A stretch of 64,000 nt of DNA, taken from assembly GCA_963722665.1 (NCBI GenBank), contig CAVRNW010000024.1:1-64000 (forward strand). Reading direction: 5' to 3'. Below, piece after piece: positions 10,325-24,700 of the stretch (the first letter of the stretch is position 1; each line of letters starts with the position of its first letter). Source of the stretch: Site-B1 sp963722665. GTDB lineage: Bacteria; Bacteroidota; Bacteroidia; Flavobacteriales; Flavobacteriaceae. The notes below the pieces were generated by a model. That model ran no database searches. It was not told the DNA's origin and was given only the letters and a program-made list of their open reading frames with translations. The position numbers and the translations under genes are program-made.

Positions 10325-12703
10325 ATGAAGAATTCTACTAAATTCTCTACAAAAAAAGTTTTATTTTTTAGTATTACTGCATTTGTGATGTCATTTACTT
10401 CATTGTTTGCTCAAACAAATATTGGCGGTGTTATTAATGATTATGAAGGAGTCATTTCCGTTAGTAACCCAGGATGTGACCCATGCGATCAATCATCTGC
10501 TTGTCTTAATGAAATTGAAGTTTTAGATGTTTCAGCGTTTTCAATTGGAGATAGGGCATTGATTATTCAAATGAAAGGAGCAATAATTGATCAATCAAAC
10601 ACCGCGTCAGGAGGTACCATTACAGATATAGGCGATGCAGGGAATTATGAATTCTTTGAAATTGGCGACATAATAGGTAATTCTGTATTTCCAACAGCTC
10701 CTCTTTTTAGAACATACCAAACAGCGGGCCTTGTTCAATTAATACGGGTACCGATGTATTCTGGCGATGTCAATGTGATTTCCCCTATACAAGCTACTCC
10801 TTGGGACCCGGTAACAGATGCAGGTGGTGTTATTGCACTATTTGTTGAAGGAACACTTACTTTAAACGCAGATATTGATGCCGGTGAAGTTGGGTATAGA
10901 GGTGTAACAGTAAGCGTTAATGGTTCTCCGGATAATTGTAGTATTAACCCAAATACTCAGTTTATGGGGCCTGCTACAGATTCAGATAAAAGCCCGAAAG
11001 GGAATGGAATAGTAATTGAAGATCCATTGTTTAATGGAGGCCGATCACCTGAAGCAAATGGTGGTGGTGGTGGTGTTTCTGGTGATTCCGGAGGCGGTGG
11101 TGGTTCCAATTTTGGAGCAGGCGGTATTGGAGGAAAACGTTGGTGTGATGATGGACCGGGTGGAGCTGAAGCAGGCGGACTTGGTGGTGTACCACTAGAT
11201 TCATACCTTAATCAAAGAAAAGTCTTTATGGGTGGTGCAGGCGGTGCTGGTTTTATAACTAATGCTAATCCGGCAATTGCTACCAATGGAGGTGGTATTG
11301 TGGTTATTAGAGCTAATAATATAGTTGGTAATAATTATACAATTTTTGCACAAGGAGCAAATTCATTGGCGCCGGGAAGTGGTATAGACGGTGGCGGTGG
11401 CGGTGGCGCTGGTGGTAGTGTGGCTTTCGATGTAAAGTCATATTCTGGTACAATCAATATAGATATTTCAGGTGGAGATGGACAAGATTTAGGAACAGAT
11501 GTACTTCATGGTCCGGGAGGCGGTGGAGGAGGAGGTGCATTTTTGCATAACCTATCAACACCACCCGCAAATATAATTATTGATTCAAGTGGAGGAATAG
11601 CAGGAGTGCACAATGGAAACCAAAGTACCAATACAAATGGTGCTCAGGATGGAAGCCCGGGAGGTATTATAAATTACTATAATTTAGTTGAAAATGCTAA
11701 TAATGATGACGGACCGGGTGGAGATGATTTTTCGGATTTTTGTGATTTAGATTCAGATAACGATGGTATTTTAGACAGCGATGAAGATGGGAATACTGGT
11801 TTTGATCCTTCTCAAGATGAAGATGGTGATGGTATTCCAAATTATTTGGACCAAAACGATACTGCCTCTGGTTTTCCAGTATTTACAGACATAAATGGAG
11901 ATGGAGTAAATGATGTCTACGATTCTGATCAAGATGGAATTGCAGATTTTCGGGATTTAGACAGTGATAATGATGGTATTACAGATGTTATAGAATCGGG
12001 AGGAACGGACGCCAATCAAGATGGACGTGCAGACGGAGCAGTTGGTACAACACCTACAACTCAAGGTGTGCCCTCATCGGCTGGTACTGGTACAACGCCT
12101 CTTAATTCAGATTTGGATGGTTTTCCCAATCATTTAGATCTGGATTCAGACAACGATGGTTGTTTTGATGCCTTTGAAGGAGATGGAGGTATTTTAATTT
12201 CTCAGTTGGATACCAATGGAGTTATTGATATTGCCAATGTAACCCCAAGTGGCGTGGATACCAATGGAGTACCAAATATAGTTTCAGGAGGACAGGCTGA
12301 TGTAAGCTCACAAAACAATTCCGTGCAAGGAGGTCAATGTCAGTCAGATTTAAATTTAACAAAAACTATAGATAATGCAACACCAAAAATTGGTGATACA
12401 ATTACATATACAATTACAGTAACTAATTCTGGACCAGCCAGCGTAACTGGAGTTCAAGTACAGGATATATTACAGCCAGGTCTGCTTTATGACTCAGAAA
12501 ATTCAACAATAACGGCAGGTACAACTTATAATGATACAACTGGTATATGGGATTTTAATGCAGTAACAATAAATAATGGAGCATCTTATATTTTACAAAT
12601 AGCAGCAAAAATTACACCTGCATGTGGTGAAATAACAAATGTTGCCGAAATAATAAATAGTGATAAGCCAGATCCGGATTCAACAATTAACAATGGAAAT
12701 TAA
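10325..12703 (+). CDS. Secreted surface protein C: glycine-rich, TSP3 repeats, C-terminal DUF11
   Basis: Predicted exported protein of 792 aa. The start at 10325 (MKNSTKF) is chosen because it leads straight into a signal peptide ending SLFAQ; the upstream ATG at 10292 adds eleven polar residues. The N-terminal domain (about 35-235) contains DPCDQSSAC and a membrane-distal beta-rich fold I do not recognise. A strongly glycine-rich stretch follows (about 236-412, repeated GGGG and GGAGG blocks), then TSP3-like acidic loops (about 471-612) and a DUF11-like module (about 673-792) ending NNGN, as in proteins A and B. No T9SS CTD is visible. By operon position it corresponds to the SprC/SprD-type accessory proteins of gliding loci; this role is inferred. 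Confidence 0.85.
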   Translation: MKNSTKFSTKKVLFFSITAFVMSFTSLFAQTNIGGVINDYEGVISVSNPGCDPCDQSSACLNEIEVLDVSAFSIGDRALIIQMKGAIIDQSNTASGGTITDIGDAGNYEFFEIGDIIGNSVFPTAPLFRTYQTAGLVQLIRVPMYSGDVNVISPIQATPWDPVTDAGGVIALFVEGTLTLNADIDAGEVGYRGVTVSVNGSPDNCSINPNTQFMGPATDSDKSPKGNGIVIEDPLFNGGRSPEANGGGGGVSGDSGGGGGSNFGAGGIGGKRWCDDGPGGAEAGGLGGVPLDSYLNQRKVFMGGAGGAGFITNANPAIATNGGGIVVIRANNIVGNNYTIFAQGANSLAPGSGIDGGGGGGAGGSVAFDVKSYSGTINIDISGGDGQDLGTDVLHGPGGGGGGGAFLHNLSTPPANIIIDSSGGIAGVHNGNQSTNTNGAQDGSPGGIINYYNLVENANNDDGPGGDDFSDFCDLDSDNDGILDSDEDGNTGFDPSQDEDGDGIPNYLDQNDTASGFPVFTDINGDGVNDVYDSDQDGIADFRDLDSDNDGITDVIESGGTDANQDGRADGAVGTTPTTQGVPSSAGTGTTPLNSDLDGFPNHLDLDSDNDGCFDAFEGDGGILISQLDTNGVIDIANVTPSGVDTNGVPNIVSGGQADVSSQNNSVQGGQCQSDLNLTKTIDNATPKIGDTITYTITVTNSGPASVTGVQVQDILQPGLLYDSENSTITAGTTYNDTTGIWDFNAVTINNGASYILQIAAKITPACGEITNVAEIINSDKPDPDSTINNGN

Positions 12704-12725
12704 TACCGAATTAACAGATAAAAGG

Positions 12726-15700
12726 ATGAAAAATATTAGCCCTAATTTCAATCTTAAAATGAATTTCAAAAGAAATATTAAATTTTGCTTTAGTATGTTC
12801 TTTTTGTTGTTCATTTCATTCAATTCTCTAGGACAGAACATTGATATCATCATGAATAGTTCTACCGACGATGGAGCTGATGACATAGGTGATGTTATCG
12901 ATTATACTGTGACAGTAAATAATACTGGAACTGTGGCATTAAACTCGGTTTCAATTTCCGATACTTTAGGAACTACATTTTCTTTAAGTTCTGGTGATGA
13001 TAATACTAATAGTATTTTAGATCCAAATGAAATTTGGATTTATACAAGTACATATACCATAACTTCTGTAGGAAATATCCAAAATACAGTTAGTGTGAGC
13101 AGTGTTGAGATTACAACTCCAGTAACATATTTGAATGATACAATAGTTCATGAAGATGATTATGCTTCGGTAAGTTTAGTAATAGTGAAATGTGATGCCG
13201 ATGGTGATGGTATTGATGATTTTACGGATATAGATGATGACAATGATGGTATTTTAGATACCGTTGAATCGGGAGGACTAAATCCTTCAATTGATTCAGA
13301 TAACGACGGAATTGTAAATTATCAAGATGCGGATTTTTGTGCGCTCAACGGATTTGGTATTTGTACAAGCCTGGATCCGGATAACGATGGAATACCAAAT
13401 CATTTGGATTTAGATTCAGATGGAGATGGTATTCCGGATAATGTAGAAGCGCAAACAACTTTAGGTTATTTACCTCCTTTAGACACAAACAGTGATGGTA
13501 TACCTGATGTAACTGCAAATGGATTACCAGTAACCTATAATTTTAATAGTGAAGAATTAGGCCTGTTCCCGGTGAATACAGATACTGTAGATCAGCCGGA
13601 TTATTTAGATCTAGACTCTGATAATCAGGGCGCAAATGACACAATTGAAGCAGGATTAACACTTTCGGGATCAGATACAGATAGTGATGGATTAGATAAC
13701 AATATAGATACAACAACTGATTATGGTGATCCTAACGGAACAATAAATGACCCGGCTTTATTACCTGACTCAGATGGTGATTTAAATTCTGGTGGAAATG
13801 TTGATTTTAGAGATAGATCAACACCAACGGATCTAGATGGAGACTCTGTACTTAACCCTGAAGATCAGGATGATGATAATGATGGTCTTACCGATGTTAC
13901 TGAAGGCTATGGATTCTTTACTAATGGAGCAGGAACGTGTACCGGATTGAATTATAATTTTACAGGTGGAGCTTATGTTGCAGCCACTGGTTCCGGACCG
14001 GGAACACTAAACGCTCAGTATCGCTTTTCAAATGTAGCAACAGGATTGGATGCTCTAGTAAGAATTGCCCAAAAAAGCGCGTCAGTTACTGTTTTATCAA
14101 TCGATCAAAACCTAGGGGATAATAATGCACTTCAACCACAGTTACGATATGCCAACGGTGCTACAGGAAACTTATCAATTCAACTCGAAGTTCGATTTGT
14201 TCTAACAGGAACATCAACAAATGCAAATGTTGACAGAGTTGGTGGATTCATACAAGATATTGACAGTGGTTCTGGAATAAGAGAATACTATCGAGTACAA
14301 AATATTGTAGGTTACAGTATAGGTAATCCAACAAATGTCATTGCCTCAGATTTAGGAGGTGGAGTTATTCAGTTCATAGCGAATGGATCTGGTAGTGCAC
14401 CAATTGAACCAATTGATACTGCAAATCCGTACCGGGTATTTTTCCAGAAAAGGGATATTAACTTATTCTATTTTACAATTGGAGGAGCTAAGTCATTAAA
14501 TTCCCAAGTCGATAGATATTATTCAATTCGATTTGATGAATGTCGAATAGATTTATATAATGACCCATCTCATGTGTTTTATAATGCACCTGATACTGAT
14601 GGAGATACAATACCGGACTATTTAGATGCAGATAGCGATGGTGACGGATGTAATGATGCCGATGAAGCTTATGCCAATGCGAATGCCGACGCTGATAATA
14701 ACGGAAATTACGGATCTGGAACTCCAGCCGTAGACGGAAATGGTTTAGTAACTGCAGCAGGAATTACAGGTAATGATTATAATACACAACCGGCAACTAT
14801 TGCTGCAGGTTATACTTATCTTCAAGGAGTAACAACAACCATTGATGTTGTGCCAACAAATCAAACAGCCTTAGTAAATGAAACTGCAACTTTTAATGCC
14901 ACAGCTTCAACTGCAGTAATAGTTACAGACCCTGTTACGACAGCAAGTACAAATGTGACATATCAATGGCAGATAAGTACCGATGGTGGAACAATATTTA
15001 CGAATATTTCCGGAGCCACAGGAACCGTAGCAAGTGGAACAGATGTGAGTTATACAACTCCAAACCTGGTTTCTTCCGATGATGGAAACATTTATAAGGT
15101 TATATTTTTAAATGAAGCTAATATTTGTTCAGAAGAAGCTTTAGCAAATTTAACAGTAAATGGAGTAACAGGTACAGTAGATATTACAGATACGTGCAAT
15201 ACCAGGCGACACTTTAACAGTCACGGTAACAGACAATGATCTGAACACGAATTCAGTCGTAGCCGAGACCCTATTAGTAACGGTAGTTAGTGATAATGGC
15301 GAGAGCGAAGATGTGATATTAACAGAGACAGGTCCTGACACAGGGATCTTGAAGGCACAGTAGATACAACATATGGCAATGCAGCGGGCACAGATGATGA
15401 TGGCACGTTCAATACAGAAGCAGGCGATATTTTAACAGTGACCTATGATGATGCCTTTGATGCTTTAGGCAACGATCCGGTCGCAGTAACCGATACGGAC
15501 ACAGTAACCGGTGGAGACACGGGTACAGTAGATATTACAGATACGTCAATACCAGGCGACACTTTAACAGTCACGGTAACGGACAATGATCTGAACACGA
15601 ATTCAGTCGTAGCCGAGACCCTATTAGTAACAGTAGTTAGTGATAATGGCGAGAGCGAAGATGTGATATTAACAGAAACAGGTCCTGATACAGGGTATCT

Positions 15701-18700
15701 TGAAGGGACAGTAGATACAACATATGGCAATGCAGCGGGCACAGATGATGATGGCACGTTCAATACAGAAGCAGGCGATATTTTAACAGTGACCTATGAT
15801 GATGCCTTTGATGCTTTAGGCAACGATCCGGTCGCAGTAACCGATACGGACACAGTAACCGGTGGAGACACGGGTACAGTAGATATTACAGATACGTCAA
15901 TACCAGGCGACACTTTAACAGTCACGGTAACGGACAATGATCTGAACACGAATTCAGTCGTAGCCGAGACCCTATTAGTAACAGTAGTTAGTGATAATGG
16001 CGAGAGCGAAGATGTGATATTAACAGAGACAGGTCCTGATACAGGAGTATTTGAAGGGACAGTAGATACAACATATGGCAATGCAGCGGGCACAGATGAT
16101 GATGGCACGTTCAATACAGAAGCAGGTGATATTTTAACAGTGACCTATGATGATGCCTTTGATGCTTTAGGCAACGATCCGGCCGCAGTAACCGATACGG
16201 ACACAGTAACCGGTGGAGACACGGGTACAGTAGATATTACAGATACGTCAATACCAGGCGACACTTTAACAGTCACGGTAACGGACAATGATCTGAACAC
16301 GAATTCAGTCGTAGCCGAGACCCTATTAGTAACAGTAGTTAGTGATAATGGCGAGAGCGAAGATGTGATATTAACAGAGACAGGTCCTGACACAGGGTAT
16401 TTGAAGGCACAGTAGATACAACATATGGCAATGCAGCGGGCACAGATGATGATGGCACGTTCAATACAGAAGCAGGCGATATTTTAACAGTGACCTATGA
16501 TGATGCCTTTGATGCTTTAGGCAACGATCCGGTCGCAGTAACCGATACGGACACAGTAACCGGTGGAGACACGGGTACAGTAGATATTACAGATACGTCA
16601 ATACCAGGCGACACTTTAACAGTTACGGTAACAGACAACGATCTGAACACGAATTCAGTCGTAGCCGAGACCCTATTAGTAACAGTAGTTAGTGATAATG
16701 GCGAGAGCGAAGATGTGATATTAACAGAGACAGGTCCTGATACAGGGTATTTGAAGGGACAGTAGATACAACATATGGCAATGCAGCGGGCACAGATGAT
16801 GATGGCACGTTCAATACAGAAGCAGGCGATATTTTAACAGTGACCTATGATGATGCCTTTGATGCTTTAGGCAACGATCCGGTCGCAGTAACCGATACGG
16901 ACACAGTAACCGGTGGAGACACGGGTACAGTAGATATTACAGATACGTCAATACCAGGCGACACTTTAACAGTCACGGTAACGGACAATGATCTGAACAC
17001 GAATTCAGTCGTAGCCGAGACCCTATTAGTCACGGTAGTTAGTGATAATGGCGAGAGCGAAGATGTGATATTAACAGAAACAGGTCCTGATACAGGAGTA
17101 TTTGAAGGCACAGTAGATACAACATATGGCAATGCAGCGGGCACAGATGATGATGGCACGTTCAATACAGAAGCAGGCGATATTTTAACAGTGACCTATG
17201 ATGATGCCTTTGATGCTTTAGGCAACGATCCGGTCGCAGTAACCGATACGGACACAGTAACCGGTGGAGACACGGGTACAGTAGATATTACAGATACGTC
17301 AATACCAGGCGACACTTTAACAGTCACGGTAACAGACAACGATCTGAACACGAATTCAGTCGTAGCCGAGACCCTATTAGTAACAGTAGTTAGTGATAAT
17401 GGCGAGAGCGAAGATGTGATATTAACAGAAACAGGTCCTGATACAGGAGTATTTGAAGGGACAGTAGATACAACATATGGCAATGCAGCGGGCACAGATG
17501 ATGATGGCACGTTCAATACAGAAGCAGGCGATATTTTAACAGTGACCTATGATGATGCCTTTGATGCTTTAGGCAACGATCCGGTCGCAGTAACCGATAC
17601 GGACACAGTAACCGGTGGAGACACGGGTACAGTAGATATTACAGATACGTCAATACCAGGCGACACTTTAACAGTCACGGTAACAGACAATGATCTGAAC
17701 ACGAATTCAGTCGTAGCCGAGACCCTATTAGTAACAGTAGTTAGTGATAATGGCGAGAGCGAAGATGTGATATTAACAGAGACAGGTCCTGATACAGGAG
17801 TATTTGAAGGGACAGTAGATACAACATATGGCAATGCAGCGGGCACAGATGATGATGGCACGTTCAATACAGAAGCAGGTGATATTTTAACAGTGACCTA
17901 TGATGATGCCTTTGATGCGTTGGGTAACGATCCTGCAGCGGTAAGTGATACCGACACAGTAACCGGTGGAGACACGGGTACAGTAGATATTACAGATACG
18001 TCAATACCAGGCGACACTTTAACAGTTACGGTAACAGACAATGATCTGAACACGAATTCAGTCGTAGCCGAGACCCTATTAGTAACAGTAGTTAGTGATA
18101 ATGGCGAGAGCGAAGATGTGATATTAACAGAGACAGGTCCTGACACAGGGATCTTCACAGGCACAGTAGATACAACATATGGCAATGCAGCGGGCACAGA
18201 TGATGATGGCACGTTCAATACAGAAGCAGGCGATATTTTAACAGTGACCTATGATGATGCCTTTGATGCTTTAGGCAACGATCCGGTCGCAGTAACCGAT
18301 ACGGACACAGTAACCGGTGGAGACACGGGTACAGTAGATATTACAGATACGTCAATACCAGGCGACACTTTAACAGTCACGGTAACAGACAATGATCTGA
18401 ACACGAATTCAGTCGTAGCCGAGACCCTATTAGTAACAGTAGTTAGTGATAATGGCGAGAGCGAAGATGTGATATTAACAGAGACAGGTCCTGACACAGG
18501 GATCTTGACAGGCACAGTAGATACAACATATGGCAATGCAGCGGGCACAGATGATGATGGCACGTTCAATACAGAAGCAGGCGATATTTTAACAGTGACC
18601 TATGATGATGCCTTTGATGCTTTAGGCAACGATCCGGTCGCAGTAACCGATACGGACACAGTAACCGGTGGAGACACGGGTACAGTAGATATTACAGATA

Positions 18701-21700
18701 CGTCAATACCAGGCGACACTTTAACAGTCACGGTAACGGACAATGATCTGAACACGAATTCAGTCGTAGCCGAGACCCTATTAGTAACAGTAGTTAGTGA
18801 TAATGGCGAGAGCGAAGATGTGATATTAACAGAGACAGGTCCTGACACAGGGATCTTCACAGGTACTGTAGAAACGACATTTGGAACTACAGCGGGCACA
18901 AATGATGACGGCACGTTCAATACACAAGAAGGTGATACTGTAACAGTAACCTATGACGATGCATTGGGGTCAACAGGAAACGACCCAGTTGCGATATCTG
19001 ACACCGATACAGTGCTAGGAGATCATGATAATGATGGTATTGATGACATTACAGATATTGACGATGACAACGATGGAATTCCTGATCTTAGTAGAATCAG
19101 GTGGAAATGAATTAGATGGAGATGAAGATGGAGATGGGATACCAAACTGGATGGATACGACAGATGACGGTACGGGTGATAGCAGTTTAACAGATTATAC
19201 TGATAGCAATATTGATGGAATTCCGGATGTGTATGATTTTGATGGTGATGGAATTCCGAACCATTTAGATCTTGATGCAGATAATGATGCAATTCCAGAT
19301 GTTGTTAGAAGCTGGTAATACAGATGCAAATAACGATGGATTAGTTGACACAGTCATCCTATGGAACCAATGGTTTAGCTGATGAAGTTGAAACGTCACC
19401 GGATAGTGGTGTATTAACGGTATTGCCAATTAATACAGATGCATTATATGATAACAATCCAAATCTTACTTTATACAATTTCTTGGATGTTGATTCAGAC
19501 AACGATGGTATTACAGATACTACAGAAGCTTTTTCTAACAACCCAGCTTATAATGATTCAGACAATGATGGTCAAGTTGATGGATTTGTGGATGTCAGAT
19601 GGAAATGGTTGGCATGATCCAATTGATGCCGAAGGCAGCTTCCCAATATTCTTAAATTCAGATGCTGACATCTACCCTAACTATTTGGATTTAGATTCAG
19701 ATGGCGATGGTCTTCCGGACACTTTTGAAGGAAACTTCCAGGTATCCGATGGCGATAACAACGGTATTGTAGGAACAGGGATTCCTGATGATTCAGATGG
19801 TGATGGTCTAGCGGACACTAACGATCCCGATTTTGCCGGTAATATACTTGGTGGTTTCGGATTTAATCAAGATAGAGACGGAGATGGTGTACCAAATTAT
19901 TTAGATATAGATATTGATAATGACGGTATCATCGATAATATAGAAGGACAAGGAACATTTAGTCATGTTGGTCCAACAGGATCTGACATAGATGGTGACG
20001 GATTAGACGATGCTTATGATGTTGACAATGGTGGAGTTGGAATTGGATATACAAATACTGATGGAGGAAGTGCACCAGACTACGCCGATACAAATTCGGA
20101 TGGTTTAGATAATGTAGGTGATGCATATGATATATTAGAAAATGCTACAGATAATTCAATTGATGGTCCATTGGACATGGATAATAATGGGATCGTGGAT
20201 CCGGGATTATTTGTTGATTTTGATGGTGATGGCTTGCATGATGATTTTGAATATTCTGATCCGGCAAGTGATCCTTCAAACACAACATCAAATCCTTTAA
20301 ATGGTACTAATAATAATCAGTTACCGACTGATCAACCAGATATAGACCCTCCCGGAGGAGATAGGGACTGGAGAGAACTTAGTTCGCAGGATAAAGACCG
20401 CGACGGAATTCCTGATGTGACAGATTTAGATGATGATAATGATGGTATTCTTGATGTAGATGAAGATGCAAATTTAGATGGTGATAATGATCCAAGAACC
20501 AATCCTTCAGATTTCGATGGTGATGGTGTGCCTGATTATTTTGATTTGGATTCAGATAATGATGGTATTCCGGATTATACTGAAGCAGGTGGAACTAATG
20601 ACCCTGATGGAAACGGTATGGTAGGAATTGGAGTTTTAGATAATACAGAAGTAGATGCCAATGGAATTCCTTTAGGAGTTGGTCCTTCTGGTTTAACACC
20701 AATTGATACAGACGGCGATGGAAATAACGACTATCGTGATCTGGATTCAGATAATGACGGCATTGCTGATGTTATTGAAGCAGGTGGAATCGATGGTGAT
20801 GGAAACGGACAATATGGCTCGGGTACTACAAATGATTCCGATGCAGATGGTATGATCGATGCGATAGATCCTTATGATGATGGAGATGGTAACATGGATA
20901 CTGACTTTAGGTGGAACACCTCTTGATATACCGGACACCGATGGTGATGGACAGAATAATTATCTCGACTTAGATTCAGATAACGATACCATTCCGGATA
21001 ACGTTGAAGGTCAGTCAACAATCGGTTATGTTGCCCCTAGTGGAACTGATACCGATGGAGATGGCTTGGATAATAGTTATGATATTAATAACGGAGGTAC
21101 GGCAATAGTTGCTGTTAATACCGATGGAGTTGATACACCGGATTATTTAGATTTAGATTCAGATAATGATACATTATTTGACATAGTTGAAGCAGGAAAC
21201 GGAACAGCAGATACAGATTCTGATGGTGAAACCAATGGAACAACAGGTGCCAACGGCCTTGATGATAATTATGATGATGCCACTGCTGGTGATACATTCT
21301 TGGATCCTAACGGAGCATTAGATGATACACAAACAGATAACTTCCCTGATGCAGATTTAGACGTGTTCTTAGGAGGAGATGTGGATTATCGCGACGACAC
21401 TTTTAATGATGTTGATGGATGACGGAATTAATGATATAACAGATTTAGACGATGATAACGACGGTATCCCGGATTTAGTTGAGTCAGGAGGAAATAATCC
21501 AGATGGAGATGAAGATGGCGATGGCATACCAAACTGGAATGATACAACCGATGATGGAACAGGATGACGGATCACCAACAGACTATACAGATAGCAATGG
21601 TGATGGAGTGCCGGATGTTTATGACTTTGATGGAGATGGAATATCAAATCACTTAGATCTGGATTCAGATAACGATGGTTTATACGATGTAATAGAGACT

Positions 21701-24700
21701 GGAAATGGAGGTTTAGACACGAATAATGATGGACAAGTAGATGGTTCAGTTGGGACTAATGGTATACCAGACAATGCAGAAGACACACCAGATGGAGGCG
21801 AAGTGACTGCACCATTGGATACTGATGGTAATCCAAACGACAATGCAGATTATTTGGATATCGATGCAGATGACGATGGAATTCAGGACAATATTGAAGG
21901 TCAGACAACATCGGATATATTGCACCTAGTGGAAACGATATAGATAATAATGGTGTAGATGATGCATATGATACAAACGGTACACCTATCGATCCAGCTT
22001 TAGCTGATATTGACGGGACTGATGGTCCGGATTATTTAGATACAGATTCTGATGGTGATGGTAAATCGGATAATTTAGAAGCTTATGATACAGATGGAGA
22101 TAATGTAGTTGATACACCTCCAAGTGGTTCCGATTCTGACGGAGATGGTTTAGATGACGCATATGATAGTACTGATTTAGCAACAGATTCAGAAAACAAT
22201 CCAACTGATACTGGAGAGCTTGCAGGTGATTTCCCTGATGACGATGATCCTGGAAATGAACCAGATTGGAGAGAAGTAGGATCTGCTGAATTAACTGTAA
22301 CCAAAACGATTACTACAGCAGGATCAGTATTGAACGATGTGATAGCATACAATATAGTAGTGACCAATACAGGCAATGTAACAGTTTCTAATATAGATAT
22401 TACAGATGCAAATGCAGATGGAGGAGTTGTTACTGGTAGTCCAATAGCAATCTTAGTGCCTGGAGCTAGTGTAATAGTAACGGCCGAACAAACTATTATC
22501 CAAACAGACCTTGATTTAGGTTATATTGAAAATAGTGCAACTGCAACAGGAGACAGTCCACTTGGTACAGATGATGTTAGTGATGTTTCTGATACAGATA
22601 TAGATGGTGATGGTAATACAATAACAAATAACGAGACAACAGAGAGTAATAATGGTGATGGAACGAATGATGGTGATGCAACGAATGATCCAACAGTGAC
22701 ATTCTTCCAACCAACAGTATCAACTGTTACCTCAGATACTCAAACAGAAGGTACGGATCTGGTTCATACGGTAACAATGACCGGAGCCAGTGTAACGGAT
22801 GAGACCTACACATTTACTTTAGTAGATAACACGACGGACAGTGCTACGGATTACAGTACAGCGACCTTTAGTGATGGTGTAACGTATGATTCTGTAACAG
22901 GATTAATTACAGTACCAGCAGGCGTAACTACTTTTACGGTAACAAGCCCAACGACAGATGATTTATTAGATGAGGACGATGAGTTCTACGATCTTACGGT
23001 AGGCGGCGTATCCGCTACGGGAACGATCGAGGATAACGATACAGTAACGGTATCTACAGTAACCTCAGATACTCAAACGGAAGGCACAGACCTTGTTCAT
23101 ACGGTAACGATGAGCGGAGCGAGTGCAACGGATGAGACCTACACATTTACTTTAGTAGATAACACGACAGACAGTGCTACGGATTACAGTGCAGCGACCT
23201 TCAGTGATGGAGTGACCTATGATTCTGTTACAGGATTGATCACAGTCCCTGCAGGTGTAACCACCTTTACGGTGACCACAGCAACGACGGATGATCTGTT
23301 AGATGAAGATGATGAGTTCTATGACTTAACAATAGGTGGCGTTTCAGCAACCGGAACCATTCAGGATAATGATACGGTAACGGTATCTACAGTAACCTCA
23401 GATACTCAAACGGAAGGCACAGACCTTGTTCATACGGTAACGATGAGCGGAGCGAGTGCAACGGATGAGACCTACACATTTACTTTAGTAGATAACACGA
23501 CAGACAGTGCTACGGATTACAGTGCAGCGACCTTCAGTGATGGAGTGACCTATGATTCTGTTACAGGATTGATCACAGTACCTGCAGGAGTAACCACCTT
23601 TACGGTGACCACAGCAACGACTGATGATCTGTTAGATGAAGATGATGAGTTCTATGACTTAACTATAGGCGGCGTTTCAGCAACCGGAACCATTCAGGAT
23701 AATGATACGGTAACGGTATCTACAGTAACCTCAGATACTCAAACGGAAGGCACTGACCTTGTTCATACGGTAACGATGAGCGGAGCGAGTGCAACAGATG
23801 AGACCTACACATTTACTTTAGTAGATAACACGACAGACAGTGCTACGGATTACAGTGCAGCGACCTTCAGTGATGGAGTGACCTATGATTCTGTTACAGG
23901 ATTGATCACAGTCCCTGCAGGAGTAACCACCTTTACGGTGACCACAGCAACGACGGATGATCTGTTAGATGAAGATGATGAGTTCTATGACTTAACAATA
24001 GGCGGCGTTTCAGCAACGGGAACCATTCAGGATAATGATACGGTAACGGTATCTACAGTAACCTCAGATACTCAAACGGAAGGCACAGACCTTGTTCATA
24101 CGGTAACGATGAGCGGAGCGAGTGCAACAGATGAGACCTACACATTTACTTTAGTAGATAACACGACAGACAGTGCTACGGATTACAGTGCAGCGACCTT
24201 CAGTGATGGAGTGACCTATGATTCTGTTACAGGATTGATCACAGTACCTGCAGGAGTAACCACCTTTACGGTGACCACAGCAACGACTGATGATCTGTTA
24301 GATGAAGATGATGAGTTCTATGACTTAACAATAGGTGGCGTTTCAGCAACCGGAACCATTCAGGATAATGATACGGTAACGGTATCTACAGTAACCTCAG
24401 ATACTCAAACGGAAGGCACTGACCTTGTTCATACGGTAACGATGAGCGGAGCGAGTGCAACGGATGAGACCTACACATTTACTTTAGTAGATAACACGAC
24501 AGACAGTGCTACGGATTACAGTGCAGCGACCTTCAGTGATGGAGTGACCTATGATTCTGTTACAGGATTGATCACAGTCCCTGCAGGAGTAACCACCTTT
24601 ACGGTGACCACAGCAACGACGGATGATCTATTAGATGAAGATGATGAGTTCTATGACTTAACAATAGGTGGCGTTTCAGCAACGGGAACCATTCAGGATA

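Noticed and set aside
12842..13195. DUF11 ends of A, B and C being the broken front part of the following gene
   Set aside because: Each following gene has its own signal peptide or hydrophobic start, and all three ends stop at the same residue.
15443..18920. Repeated 106-aa minus-strand frames (MNVPSSSVPAALPYVV type) across R1
   Set aside because: They are the exact shadow of the plus-strand 117-aa units and stay open only because of the biased codons there; no start signal or family match.
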